From NCBI RefSeq assembly GCF_012911815.1, contig NZ_JAATNW010000006.1, positions 62,001 to 126,000 on the forward strand: a stretch of DNA of 64,000 nucleotides, read 5' to 3'. The stretch is from Alteromonas ponticola. GTDB lineage: Bacteria; Pseudomonadota; Gammaproteobacteria; Enterobacterales; Alteromonadaceae. The notes below the pieces were generated by a model, which worked only from the letters and a program-made list of their open reading frames with translations, was not told where the DNA came from and did not search any database. The position numbers and the translations under genes were made by a program. Positions 7,897-16,326 of this stretch are shown in pieces; the stretch's first letter is position 1, and each line of letters opens with the position of its first letter.

Positions 7897-8712
7897 ATGC
7901 AAGCGAGAGAATTAACCTGTAAAGTGGCCAGTCTGGGTGCCTGGGGCAGCTATTTTGATAGTTGGGCAACCCTTCAGCAGTTAATGCAGGGCGGCGCGTT
8001 ACCCGACGCTAAAAACAAAGGGCCCAAACCCGAAGTCATTCCACCTAACGAGCGACGTCGAGCACCCTTGCCGGTGCGTCTGGCGGTGGAAAGCTCATGG
8101 CAGGCCACGCAGTCAGCCGGGGTTACGCCTGATGCGCTAACCTGTGTGTTTGTTTCAGGGTTAGGGGATACCGATTTAACTGATTATATGTGTAAGGTGC
8201 TGGCCTCCGAACACAAAGAATTATCGCCCACTAAGTTTCACAACTCAGTGCATAATGCGCCAGCGGGTTACTGGACCATCAGTACCAAAACCATGCGCGC
8301 GGCTAATTCTGTCGCCGGTTTTGAACAGTCTGTATCGCTTACCTTATTGGAAGCAATGATTCAGTGTGAATCTGAAAGTGTGCCGTTACTAGTCACCTTC
8401 TATGATGCTCCTGTGGCCGATGTGTTATCGCCGTTATTGGCCAATCAGGAACCTTTCGCCTTTTCGCTGGTAATCTATCCCGGTTCTGCCGATATTAAAG
8501 GGATTGCCTTGAGCGCAACGGTGAGTAATTCCGAAAGTGTCAGCTGGCCAGCCTCGCCTAGCGAAAACAGCTATCTTTCGGCTTTGTATAAAGATAATCC
8601 CAGCGCCAAAATATTGAGCCTGGCGGCCCTTTTAAGTGACGATACGGTTTCGGGTGACAAGGTGGCGATGCCGTTGAGTAAAGGCGCGTCGATTACGTTT
8701 TCTCGTTTATAG
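7897..8712 (+). CDS. Ketosynthase-like chain-length factor (ApeC-like, PF13723 type)
   Basis: 271 aa, related to the N-terminal half of ketosynthases (Ketoacyl-synt_2). The segment HNSVHNAPAGYWTI sits where the catalytic Cys region should be and has no Cys, and the later His motifs are absent, so it should not condense by itself. In aryl polyene systems the equivalent protein partners an active ketosynthase. It starts 1 nt after the preceding stop codon, with AAGGCG upstream, so translation should be coupled to the ketosynthase, as expected for a heterodimer. Confidence 0.85.
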   Translation: MQARELTCKVASLGAWGSYFDSWATLQQLMQGGALPDAKNKGPKPEVIPPNERRRAPLPVRLAVESSWQATQSAGVTPDALTCVFVSGLGDTDLTDYMCKVLASEHKELSPTKFHNSVHNAPAGYWTISTKTMRAANSVAGFEQSVSLTLLEAMIQCESESVPLLVTFYDAPVADVLSPLLANQEPFAFSLVIYPGSADIKGIALSATVSNSESVSWPASPSENSYLSALYKDNPSAKILSLAALLSDDTVSGDKVAMPLSKGASITFSRL

Positions 8713-8719
8713 GGCTTAT

Positions 8720-10291
8720 ATGCAACTTTCAAATGCGGACATTATTATTGCCGGTGGTGGCCTGGCCGGAATGAGTCTGGCGCTGCAACTTCACCAACGT
8801 AACCCGCAGCTGGCCATTACCATAATCGAAAAAAACACCTTTCCTGTGCCTGACACTACGGCAAAAGTAGGTGAATCAACGGTAGAAATTGGCGCACACT
8901 ATTTCACTGAAGTGCTCGGCTTAAAAGATCATTTTCAGCAAAATCATCTGCGTAAATACGGCTTGCGTTGTTTTTTTGGCAATGTAGAGGGAAGTTTTGA
9001 CCAACATGATGAACTGGGTGTCAGTGAGCTGTTCGGTATTCCTGCCTATCAGATAGAACGGGGCACCCTGGAAAACTACCTTTACCGATTATTGACTGAC
9101 AAAGGGATTACGATCCTTGATGGTAGTGTGCCCGAAGAGATTGAGCTGGGTGATAAGCAACATCGGATTATTTGTCGGCAAGGCAGCGAACAGCACGCCA
9201 TTAATGCTCGTTGGATAGTAGATGCTGCCGGACGTCAGGCGTTGCTACGCAATAAACTGAATTTGAACAAAGACACTGGCCACAAAGGCAACGCAGTGTT
9301 TTTTCGGGTGAACAAACGCGTGATCATTGATGAGTGGTCAGAAAATCAGGTCTGGCAGCAACGCGTGTGCGAGCCGGGTAAACGCTGGCTAAGCACCAAC
9401 CATCTGATGGGGCCGGGTTACTGGGTTTGGGTGATCCCACTGGCATCAGGCGCGACCAGTTTCGGCATCGTGATGGATGATCAGGCACTGGCTGAGAGTA
9501 ATATTGAGACCTTTGAGGATACCCTGGCCTGGTTGACTAAAGCGCAACCGAACTGTGCGCGTTCATTAGTGGACGCCGAGTTGCTCGATTTCAAAGTGAT
9601 GCGCGATTATTCCTACGGCTGCAAACAAATGTTTTCTGATCAAGGTTGGGCCATGACGGGCGAAGCGGGTGCCTTCTCTGATCCCTTTTACTCGCCGGGC
9701 AGTGACTTTATTGCATTGAACAATACTTTCATCACGCATTTAATCGAGCGTGACTTGCAGGGCAAAGATATTCGCCTCGAAAGTGCCTTGTTCCATAAGT
9801 TTTACGATTCGTTTTTTGAAAACACCCTGTCACTCTACAAAGACCAGTACGGTGGTTTTGGCGATCGCAGGATGATGTCGATTAAACTGGTATGGGATTA
9901 CACCTATTACTGGGGAGTGCTTTCACTACTATTCTTCTTTGACGCCATCGGTGATATTGAACTGATGCGAAAAATCTCACCAAACCTGATGGAATCGCAA
10001 AAGCTCAACAAACAGATGCAGATGCTGTTAAGTCAGCGGGCACAAAAACGCGCTGTGTTGCCAGCCAAAAGTATTTTCATGGATCAGTTCTTAGTGCCTT
10101 GTTTAAATCAGCTTAACGATGTGCTGAAACAAAAAAATGTCAATGTCGAACAGGCGCTGGCGACCAATCTTGAAATGATGCAGCAAATGGTTCCCTGTTT
10201 CGCAGATATGCTTAGCGAGACACCCACAATGGACATCGATGAAAGCGAGCGGGCGTTGTTAGGTAATTACCGCGCAAGCGTGCTCGCCTGA
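8720..10291 (+). CDS. Flavin-dependent halogenase-like FAD oxidoreductase
   Basis: 523 aa. A Rossmann FAD site is at the N-terminus (IIIAGGGLAGMSLAL, about 8-22), followed by KVGESTVEIG, which matches the GEx(T/S) turn of tryptophan-halogenase-like enzymes. At about residues 234-239 is WVWVIP, the W-x-W-x-I-P motif of flavin-dependent halogenases. No hydroxylase-type DG motif was noted. The expected reaction is halogenation of the aryl or polyene chain; xanthomonadins are brominated and their cluster includes a halogenase. Some members with this fold are not halogenases, so the activity is inferred. It sits centrally in the biosynthetic operon and overlaps the next start by one base. Confidence 0.82.
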   Translation: MQLSNADIIIAGGGLAGMSLALQLHQRNPQLAITIIEKNTFPVPDTTAKVGESTVEIGAHYFTEVLGLKDHFQQNHLRKYGLRCFFGNVEGSFDQHDELGVSELFGIPAYQIERGTLENYLYRLLTDKGITILDGSVPEEIELGDKQHRIICRQGSEQHAINARWIVDAAGRQALLRNKLNLNKDTGHKGNAVFFRVNKRVIIDEWSENQVWQQRVCEPGKRWLSTNHLMGPGYWVWVIPLASGATSFGIVMDDQALAESNIETFEDTLAWLTKAQPNCARSLVDAELLDFKVMRDYSYGCKQMFSDQGWAMTGEAGAFSDPFYSPGSDFIALNNTFITHLIERDLQGKDIRLESALFHKFYDSFFENTLSLYKDQYGGFGDRRMMSIKLVWDYTYYWGVLSLLFFFDAIGDIELMRKISPNLMESQKLNKQMQMLLSQRAQKRAVLPAKSIFMDQFLVPCLNQLNDVLKQKNVNVEQALATNLEMMQQMVPCFADMLSETPTMDIDESERALLGNYRASVLA

Positions 10292-10881
10292 TGCCTCGCC
10301 ATCCGCAGTTTCAACGCTCAGCGTGGCTCACACTGTTACTGGCGCTGCTGATGCTTGCCTATCCGCTGTTGGTGTACCTGCACATTGATGATATTAACCC
10401 GCGCTGGGTGGGTGTGGCCTTGTTTATCGTCGTGGGTTTACGTGCGCTGGTGGTGGGTAAGTTAAAACAAGTAAGTGAATGGTCGTTGCTCTTACTGATA
10501 AGTGTGTATTGCGCTCTGATCATGGTGTTTGACAGTGAACTGCTGGTCAGGTTTTACCCGGTACTCATGAGCGTGGGTATGGGCGTATTGTTTATGGCCT
10601 CGCTGTTTGACGCTGAAACCCTGATAGAAAAGTTTGCCAAAGCGGGTGGACAAACACCGCCACCCCAAGCGCATGGATATTTACGTGTATTGACCGTATG
10701 CTGGGGTGGCTTACTGCTTATAAACGGTTTGATAGCAGCCTATACTGCCTGGTTTGCCAGCCTGTCGACGTGGGCACTGTATAATGGGCTCATCTCTTAT
10801 TTGGTGTTGGCAGGCTTTGCAGCACTGGAATGGGGTTATCGGGGCTTTTACAAAAAGAGACATAATATTATCGATGATTGA
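10291..10881 (+). CDS. Multi-pass membrane protein (COG4648/ApeG-like)
   Basis: 196 aa with several hydrophobic segments (about 12-30, 35-52, 66-82, 90-108, 130-155, 160-178) separated by short loops and a basic C-terminus (RGFYKKRHN). A COG4648-type membrane protein is a constant member of aryl polyene clusters; its function is not known to me. The ATG overlaps the TGA of the halogenase-like gene, and its own end overlaps the next gene by 8 bp, so it is translated within a tight operon. A role in membrane localisation of the lipid-linked pigment is plausible but unproven. Confidence 0.75.
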   Translation: MPRHPQFQRSAWLTLLLALLMLAYPLLVYLHIDDINPRWVGVALFIVVGLRALVVGKLKQVSEWSLLLLISVYCALIMVFDSELLVRFYPVLMSVGMGVLFMASLFDAETLIEKFAKAGGQTPPPQAHGYLRVLTVCWGGLLLINGLIAAYTAWFASLSTWALYNGLISYLVLAGFAALEWGYRGFYKKRHNIIDD

Positions 10882-11257
10882 TCAAGAAACACTTAACGGC
10901 CTGTTTAATAAATATGAGGGCCCTACAGTTACTGCCTGTAACAGACACGATGATGCGGTCGTGATAAACCTGTATGTAGATGATAATCTACGGTGGTTCC
11001 AAGGGCATTTTCCTGAGCAACCGGTTCTGCCTGGAATTGTGCAAATTGACTGGGCGGGCACGTTGGCCAGGGCACTCATGGTAGGCGACAACAGCTTTAA
11101 GCAACTGATCAACATTAAATTTAAAACCATGGTGATGCCCAACACTGCCATGCAGCTGGAGCTAACATACCAAGCTGATAAAGGTAGCCTTAAATTTCAC
11201 TTCTTCAATGAAAACACATCGTTTTCCCAAGGTAGTTTTAAGTTTATCCCATTATGA
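10874..11257 (+). CDS. Hot-dog 3-hydroxyacyl-ACP dehydratase (ApeI-like)
   Basis: 127 aa. It carries the FabA/FabZ-type signature FQGHFPEQPVLPGIVQIDW, with H45 as the catalytic His. Reading from the ATG at 10874 gives a protein of normal single hot-dog length; longer readings upstream lie inside the membrane protein gene. It should dehydrate 3-hydroxyacyl-ACP to the trans-enoyl form in each polyene cycle. A second, diverged dehydratase-like gene lies 1.7 kb downstream; aryl polyene systems use a pair (ApeI and ApeP), so the two may form a heteromer. It overlaps the next gene by 4 bp. Confidence 0.88.
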   Translation: MIDQETLNGLFNKYEGPTVTACNRHDDAVVINLYVDDNLRWFQGHFPEQPVLPGIVQIDWAGTLARALMVGDNSFKQLINIKFKTMVMPNTAMQLELTYQADKGSLKFHFFNENTSFSQGSFKFIPL

Positions 11258-11997
11258 AATACTGCATTATTATTCCCCATTACAAGCACGAAGTACTTTT
11301 TGCCCAGTTTCTACCCAGTCTGGTTAAACTAAACTTACCTTGCATTATCGTTGACGATGGCAGCGGCACGACCAGCACTGACAAACTGACCGAATTACTG
11401 GCCCCCTATCCCGAATTTCATCTGGTTAAGCACCAGTCCAATCGCGGCAAAGGCGCGTCAGTGATTACCGGCTGCTATCACGCCAGCGCCATGGGATTTA
11501 CCCATGTGATGCAGCTTGATGCAGATGGCCAGCACAATATCGACGATGCGGTGAAGTTACTGGATTATAGTGAAAGACATCCTGAGTGCATTATTTCGGG
11601 GCAACCTTACTTTGATGAAACCGCGCCGCTTATCCGTAAATACGGACGAAAAATCAATGGCTTCTGGGTCGTGCTGGAAACCCTGTCATTTAAAGTCAAA
11701 GACGGTTTGTGCGGGTTTCGTGTATACCCGATTAAACAGGTAGAGCATCTGTTCGACCAATACTATCTGGGGCCGCGCATGGATTTTGACCCTGAACTTC
11801 TGGTCAAGGCCTTATGGGCGAACATCGATGTACACTTTATTCCTACTAAAGTGATTTATCACGCAAATACCGTCTCGCATTTTCATTATTTGCAGGACAA
11901 CCTGATGCTGATCAAACTGCATGTACGCTTGATGTTCGGCATGCTTATTCGTTTGCCACGTATTCTGTATGCGCGCATTGCAGGTATGTGGAGTTAA
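11254..11997 (+). CDS. GT2 family glycosyltransferase
   Basis: 247 aa, GT-A fold. VDDGS at 33-37 and DADGQH at 89-94 are the nucleotide-sugar and metal-binding motifs; the rest looks like polyprenol-phosphate or lipid-modifying members (FYH-type tail, no multiple membrane spans). It is translationally coupled to the dehydratase gene upstream (ATGA overlap) and 3 nt from an acyltransferase gene. In several aryl polyene clusters glycosyltransferase and acyltransferase activities are associated, and they are thought to build the lipid-glycan anchor of the pigment. Substrate sugar unknown. Confidence 0.88.
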   Translation: MKYCIIIPHYKHEVLFAQFLPSLVKLNLPCIIVDDGSGTTSTDKLTELLAPYPEFHLVKHQSNRGKGASVITGCYHASAMGFTHVMQLDADGQHNIDDAVKLLDYSERHPECIISGQPYFDETAPLIRKYGRKINGFWVVLETLSFKVKDGLCGFRVYPIKQVEHLFDQYYLGPRMDFDPELLVKALWANIDVHFIPTKVIYHANTVSHFHYLQDNLMLIKLHVRLMFGMLIRLPRILYARIAGMWS

Positions 11998-12000
11998 ATC

Positions 12001-13008
12001 ATGAATGCAAGTGGTTCTCAGCCGGCCAGCGCCAACCCCCAACACTGGTCGCAAATTAAAGAAGCCGGTACGCTGACCGGCATGCGGCTGATTTATTTGC
12101 TGTATCGACTTTTTGGGCGCCGTTTCTTTTCGCTGCTCATGTATCCGGTGGCACTTTATTTCGTCATCTCCAAACCCACACAACGCCGTGCCTCGCGCCA
12201 GTTCTTAACGGCTCACTATAAACAGGCTCCACACAAGTGGCGCCGACCGCCGAATAATCTTCACGTGTTATTGCATTTTAAAGCTTTCGCCGAAGTGATC
12301 CTGGACAAACTGCTGGGATGGCTAATCAAAATAGACAAAAGTGATTTTGTGCTTACCTCACCGCAAACGGTAGAGGCCCTGCTTGATGACACGCGCGGTC
12401 AACTGATTATCGGCTCTCACTTCGGCAATTTAGAGTTTTGTCGCGGCTTTATGCATCGGTATAAGAACAAAGTGATCAATATTTTACTGTATGACAAGCA
12501 TGCCGGTAACTTTGTTAAAATGATGCAAAAACAAAATGATGAGTCGCGCTTGAATGTATTTCAGGTGGATGAATTCGACATGAACACCATTTTGAAATTA
12601 AAAGAAAAAATCGATGCCGGTGAATGGGTCTTCATCGCTGGTGATCGCATTCCGCTAAGCGGCGTTGAACGTACCGTGGATGTGAAGTTTTTAGGTAAAA
12701 CAGCGCCGTTACCCATTGGCCCCTATATGCTGGCAAAGGCCCTTGCCTGTCCGGTCAACTACATGTTCGCGTACCGTTATCGCCCCGTAGGCAATAAAGT
12801 GGTATTTGATGTCACCCCCGTGTGCGATAAGCTGGTGGTTTCGCGCAAAAACAGAGCTGTCGATATTCAGCAGCATGCACAGCAGTTTGCCGACAAACTG
12901 GAGGAGCATTGCTTGCAGGCACCGTATCAGTGGTTCAATTTTTACAATTTCTGGCAGCCTGATGAGGACAGCCGGGCGCATATCAGCGACAGCAAGGAAG
13001 GGTTATGA
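12001..13008 (+). CDS. LpxL/HtrB-like lysophospholipid acyltransferase
   Basis: 335 aa, inner-membrane acyltransferase of the lipid A late-acylation family. The catalytic H-x4-E motif is SHFGNLE with H140 and E145, and FIAGDRIPL is the second conserved block. A GGAG ribosome site precedes the ATG. It directly follows the glycosyltransferase gene and overlaps the next dehydratase gene by 4 bp. A true lipid A acyltransferase would normally sit alone, so a role in attaching the aryl polyene acyl chain, or a fatty acid, to the glycolipid anchor is more likely. That assignment is inference from context. Confidence 0.85.
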   Translation: MNASGSQPASANPQHWSQIKEAGTLTGMRLIYLLYRLFGRRFFSLLMYPVALYFVISKPTQRRASRQFLTAHYKQAPHKWRRPPNNLHVLLHFKAFAEVILDKLLGWLIKIDKSDFVLTSPQTVEALLDDTRGQLIIGSHFGNLEFCRGFMHRYKNKVINILLYDKHAGNFVKMMQKQNDESRLNVFQVDEFDMNTILKLKEKIDAGEWVFIAGDRIPLSGVERTVDVKFLGKTAPLPIGPYMLAKALACPVNYMFAYRYRPVGNKVVFDVTPVCDKLVVSRKNRAVDIQQHAQQFADKLEEHCLQAPYQWFNFYNFWQPDEDSRAHISDSKEGL

Positions 13009-13475
13009 GCGGTAGCAATTCACATTTTGATGAGCGCGTATTGGAGCTTATCCCCCATCGTCCGCCCATGTTACTCATCAATAAACTGCTCAAGGTAACG
13101 GAATCGTCATCGTCGGCATTGGTTGTGATTGATAGCGAGGCGTCCTTTTTTCAGGCAGACAAAGGGGTCCCTGCGTGGGTTGGCCTTGAATACATGGGGC
13201 AAACCGCCGCACTCATCGCCGGTCATCAATTGCAACTGGGGGTTGTGTCGCCCCATTTAGGGTTCTTACTGGGCACCCGTACTTTTACCGCAGAATGTGA
13301 CTATTATGAAACGGGCAAACTCAAAGTCAGTTGCCGTGAAAAAGCCATCGTCGGCGATGGACTTGCAACGTTCGAATGCCTGATTGAAACTTACCCCCAG
13401 GATGCGCAGCAAGCAGAATGTCTGGCCACGGCCACATTATCTGTTTTTCGCCGCCTACTACATGAGAAGGTCTGA
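13005..13475 (+). CDS. Second hot-dog dehydratase-like protein (ApeP-like)
   Basis: 156 aa, FabZ/FabA-related. LIPHRPPMLLINKLL matches the FabZ helix-strand opening, but the GHFP...PG block is replaced by AWVGLEYMGQTAAL, the pattern I associate with ApeP-like proteins. It lacks the usual His of that block, so it may be a partner for the ApeI-like enzyme rather than a stand-alone dehydratase. It overlaps the acyltransferase gene by 4 bp and is followed 2 nt later by a ketosynthase gene, keeping the compact operon. Confidence 0.85.
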   Translation: MSGSNSHFDERVLELIPHRPPMLLINKLLKVTESSSSALVVIDSEASFFQADKGVPAWVGLEYMGQTAALIAGHQLQLGVVSPHLGFLLGTRTFTAECDYYETGKLKVSCREKAIVGDGLATFECLIETYPQDAQQAECLATATLSVFRRLLHEKV

Positions 13476-13477
13476 TT

Positions 13478-14713
13478 GTGAACAATAATAATTATAAGCG
13501 CGTGGTGATTACCGGGGCCGGGGTTGTCTCTTCGTTAGGTGACGACTGGCAGCAGGTTAAAGCACGTTTGAGAGGAATGAAGTCAGGTGTGTGCTTCATG
13601 GAAGACTGGCAGAAATACGAGGGGTTGGGTACTCATTTAGCCGCACCGATCCATGATTTTGAATTACCGCCGCGTTATACCAAAAAGAAAAAACGCAGTA
13701 TGGGACGCGTTGCACAAATGGGCGTGCTGGCCACTGAGCGTGCCTTAGCCAGTGCCAACTTACTTGAGGATCCAGTGATAAATTCACACGCAACCGGCGT
13801 AGCTTATGGCTCAGCCACGGGCAGCAGTCAGGCGGCCCTGGAGTTTGCGCCCATGCTGGAGAATCTTTCAACCTCACGCATCAACAGCAGCACTTATCTG
13901 CGCATGATGAGCCATACTGCCGCGGTGAATATCAGTGTGTATTTTGGTACGCAGGGGCGTATGTACACCACCTCAAGTGCGTGTACCGCCAGTAGCCAGG
14001 CAATTGGATACGCATATGAAGCGATACGCTATGGCCAACAGGATGTGATGATTGCCGGTGGGGCAGAAGAACTGTGTCCGTCGCAGGCTGCGGTATTTGA
14101 CACGTTATTCGCCGCCAGCACCAAAAATACCACACCGGAAGCGACGCCGCGTCCGTTTGATAAAGATCGCGACGGTCTGGTTCTGGGGGAAGGCGCCTGT
14201 ACGCTGATTCTCGAATCCTACGAACATGCCAAAGCGCGGGGGGCCACCATTCTTGCGGAGGTGGTGGGTTATGCCACCAATACCGACGGCGCACATTTGG
14301 TTAAGCCTAACATGGATACGGTCAAGCGCGTGATGTCAGAGGCGTTAAAAGATGCCAATGTGGATGCAGAACAAATCGGGTATGTCTCAGCGCACGGTAC
14401 CGCCACCAGCCATGGCGACATTGCTGAAAGCAATGCAACCTTCCAGGTGGTAGGCGAAAAGCCGGTAAGCTCGTTAAAAAGTTATACCGGACATACGCTG
14501 GGAGCGTGCGGTTCATTTGAAGTGTGGGCGACCATTATGATGATGAACGAGAACTGGTTTGCTCCCACGTTGAATTTAGATAATGTGGATCCGGAATGCG
14601 GTGAACTCGATTTTATTCAGCACGAATGCAGAGAGATTGAAACGGAATATTTCATGAGCAACAACCTCGCCTTCGGTGGCATTAATACCTCGCTGATCAT
14701 TAAGCGAGTCTAA
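13478..14713 (+). CDS. Beta-ketoacyl-ACP synthase (ApeR-like, FabF type)
   Basis: 411 aa, second active ketosynthase of the cluster. Triad: SSACTAS with C169, SAHGTATSHGD with H306, TGHTLGACGS with H339. GTG start at 13478 with a strong GAGAAGG 8 nt upstream. Two active ketosynthases are usual in aryl polyene clusters; one may start the chain from the aryl-ACP and the other elongate, but which does what cannot be read from the sequence. It is the last gene of the first plus-strand operon and faces the convergent AMP-ligase gene across a hairpin. Confidence 0.94.
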   Translation: MNNNNYKRVVITGAGVVSSLGDDWQQVKARLRGMKSGVCFMEDWQKYEGLGTHLAAPIHDFELPPRYTKKKKRSMGRVAQMGVLATERALASANLLEDPVINSHATGVAYGSATGSSQAALEFAPMLENLSTSRINSSTYLRMMSHTAAVNISVYFGTQGRMYTTSSACTASSQAIGYAYEAIRYGQQDVMIAGGAEELCPSQAAVFDTLFAASTKNTTPEATPRPFDKDRDGLVLGEGACTLILESYEHAKARGATILAEVVGYATNTDGAHLVKPNMDTVKRVMSEALKDANVDAEQIGYVSAHGTATSHGDIAESNATFQVVGEKPVSSLKSYTGHTLGACGSFEVWATIMMMNENWFAPTLNLDNVDPECGELDFIQHECREIETEYFMSNNLAFGGINTSLIIKRV

Positions 14714-14725
14714 CCTGACGTTATC

Positions 14726-14749
14726 GCCTGCCTTACATGTGAGGCAGGC
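14726..14749. terminator. Bidirectional hairpin between convergent ketosynthase and AMP-ligase genes
   Basis: GCCTGCCT (14726-14733) pairs with AGGCAGGC (14742-14749) around an 8-nt loop containing ACATGT. It sits in the 42-bp convergent gap. No U-tract is seen, but position and GC-rich stem suit a shared terminator. Confidence 0.55.
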
Positions 14750-14755
14750 ACATAA

Positions 14756-16126
14756 CTACTCTGCGCGCTTTTTCGTGCGCAACCCCGCAAGCAATGCGTC
14801 TAGTTTCACTTTTAACAGCTTACCATTCGGTTCTCTGGGTAACGCCTCAATCACATAAACAGGTCTGGGCACAAATGCACTATCCAGATGTTGCTTCAAA
14901 TAGCGCAACAGGTCAGCCTTATCAAAGCCAGCTTTCAGCGCCACAATCGCGCACAGGCGCGGTACCGCTTTATCGGATTCAGGAAGCAACACTATTCCAT
15001 CATCCAGGCCTGCAAAATTAAGTAACCTTTGGTTGATTTCAAACAGGGAGCCTCGTTTGCCGGCAATTTTAATTAAATCGGTGGCTCTGCCAGCCAGAGT
15101 AAAATGCGTCGGGTCTGTAAAGTGAATAAAATCCTGCAACACGGTGGGGGTGGGCAAATGATCTGCACTGGCAAGGGTATTTTCATCCTGCTGATCAAAG
15201 CGTATGCCATCAAATAGTCGCCAATGCTGGTCATTTGCGGTGCGGCGAACTGCCATTGAGCCAACTTCGCTGCAGCCGTAGACTTCTTTTAATGTTGCTG
15301 AAAACTTCTCTTCCATTTGCGCTGCCAGGGTAGTGGTCAGCGGAGAGGTAGCGCACAGGATCAGATGCAATGGTGGCGCATCCGACGTACCGGATAGCGC
15401 CCGCAGGTGCACCGGAGTCGACACCAACATTCTCGGTTCGGGTAAGTTCGCCAGGGTATCGGTGATATCCTGCGCAAACAGTGGTTTAGCGTCGCAGGCG
15501 CATACGTCACTGAACATGGGCAGTAAAACCGATGTTTCCAGCCCCCACATATGTTGCGCGGGCACAGTCGCCAACTGGAAAAGTGTTTGATGTGGCTGGT
15601 TCACCATAAACGTATAGTTAATCGCGCTGCTTCGGTGCAATGTGTGCCAGTATTTTAAATTGGGTTTGGAACTGCCGGTCGAGCCAGAGGTAAAACTGAT
15701 ACAGGCCAGCTGGTCATTCGCAATCTTTGGAACATGGATGGCCGGGCGGCAGCCTTGAAGTTTGACAGTAGTGATATCAAGCGCTGCCGCACTTTCGCAA
15801 ACCTCGCCACCATCATGAATGATGTAGCCATTGTAATAGTCGTTGAGCAGTTGCTGCTGGGTCGTGATATTCTTGTTGGCGGGCAGTAAATTGGTATGAC
15901 CGCGCACTATCACCGCACAAAAGCTCACCATAAATAAGTAGCGATTTTCACACAGGTTAATCGCAAATTGACCGTTTGGAATTTGCTCTGCTACCGCGTA
16001 AACGTGTGACAAAAAAGTGCGGGTGTCGATGATTCCAGCATTCAGCCCCACAAGATTAAGCGGTCTGGCAAGATATGCGATGGAATGGTCAAGTTCGCGG
16101 GTCACTAAAGGAAATGTATCGGCCAT
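14756..16126 (-). CDS. Acyl/aryl-AMP ligase (ApeH-like, ANL superfamily)
   Basis: 456 aa. The P-loop-like motif reads ISFTSGSTGSSKP, and LAGRATDLIKIAGKRGS is the ANL hinge region, followed by a C-terminal domain ending in EPNGKLLKVKL, where the catalytic Lys of the adenylating step is expected. It should activate a hydroxybenzoate, supplied by the chorismatase encoded divergently 200 bp away, and load it on an ACP. Slightly shorter than typical 500-aa acyl-CoA synthetases, as are cluster-associated ligases. It is the only cluster gene besides the PPTase on the minus strand and has its own promoter with copy 2 of the shared 17-bp element. Confidence 0.88.
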   Translation of the reverse strand: MADTFPLVTRELDHSIAYLARPLNLVGLNAGIIDTRTFLSHVYAVAEQIPNGQFAINLCENRYLFMVSFCAVIVRGHTNLLPANKNITTQQQLLNDYYNGYIIHDGGEVCESAAALDITTVKLQGCRPAIHVPKIANDQLACISFTSGSTGSSKPNLKYWHTLHRSSAINYTFMVNQPHQTLFQLATVPAQHMWGLETSVLLPMFSDVCACDAKPLFAQDITDTLANLPEPRMLVSTPVHLRALSGTSDAPPLHLILCATSPLTTTLAAQMEEKFSATLKEVYGCSEVGSMAVRRTANDQHWRLFDGIRFDQQDENTLASADHLPTPTVLQDFIHFTDPTHFTLAGRATDLIKIAGKRGSLFEINQRLLNFAGLDDGIVLLPESDKAVPRLCAIVALKAGFDKADLLRYLKQHLDSAFVPRPVYVIEALPREPNGKLLKVKLDALLAGLRTKKRAE

Positions 16127-16167
16127 TACTGCGCTGCTTGTTGCTATTCACTTCATTTTTAACTGCC

Positions 16168-16184
16168 GCTAGTTTAAACTAATG
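16168..16184 (-). promoter_or_regulatory. Candidate operator/promoter element, copy 2
   Basis: On the minus strand this reads exactly CATTAGTTTAAACTAGC, identical over 17 bp to the element before the first ACP gene. It ends 41 bp upstream of the AMP-ligase start codon. Flanking bases differ, so the match is not part of a longer duplication. Confidence 0.6.
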
Positions 16185-16326
16185 CCAAATTAAACACTAA
16201 CATTGCGCTGGTTGATTGCATTGAACCGAACTGGTTGTCTGAAATTTATCCAAATGTAATGAAGCGATGTCGTCGCCAACGTCAGTCGCTGTTTCTATTC
16301 ACCTTTTGTAGTAAGCGTTATCAAGC

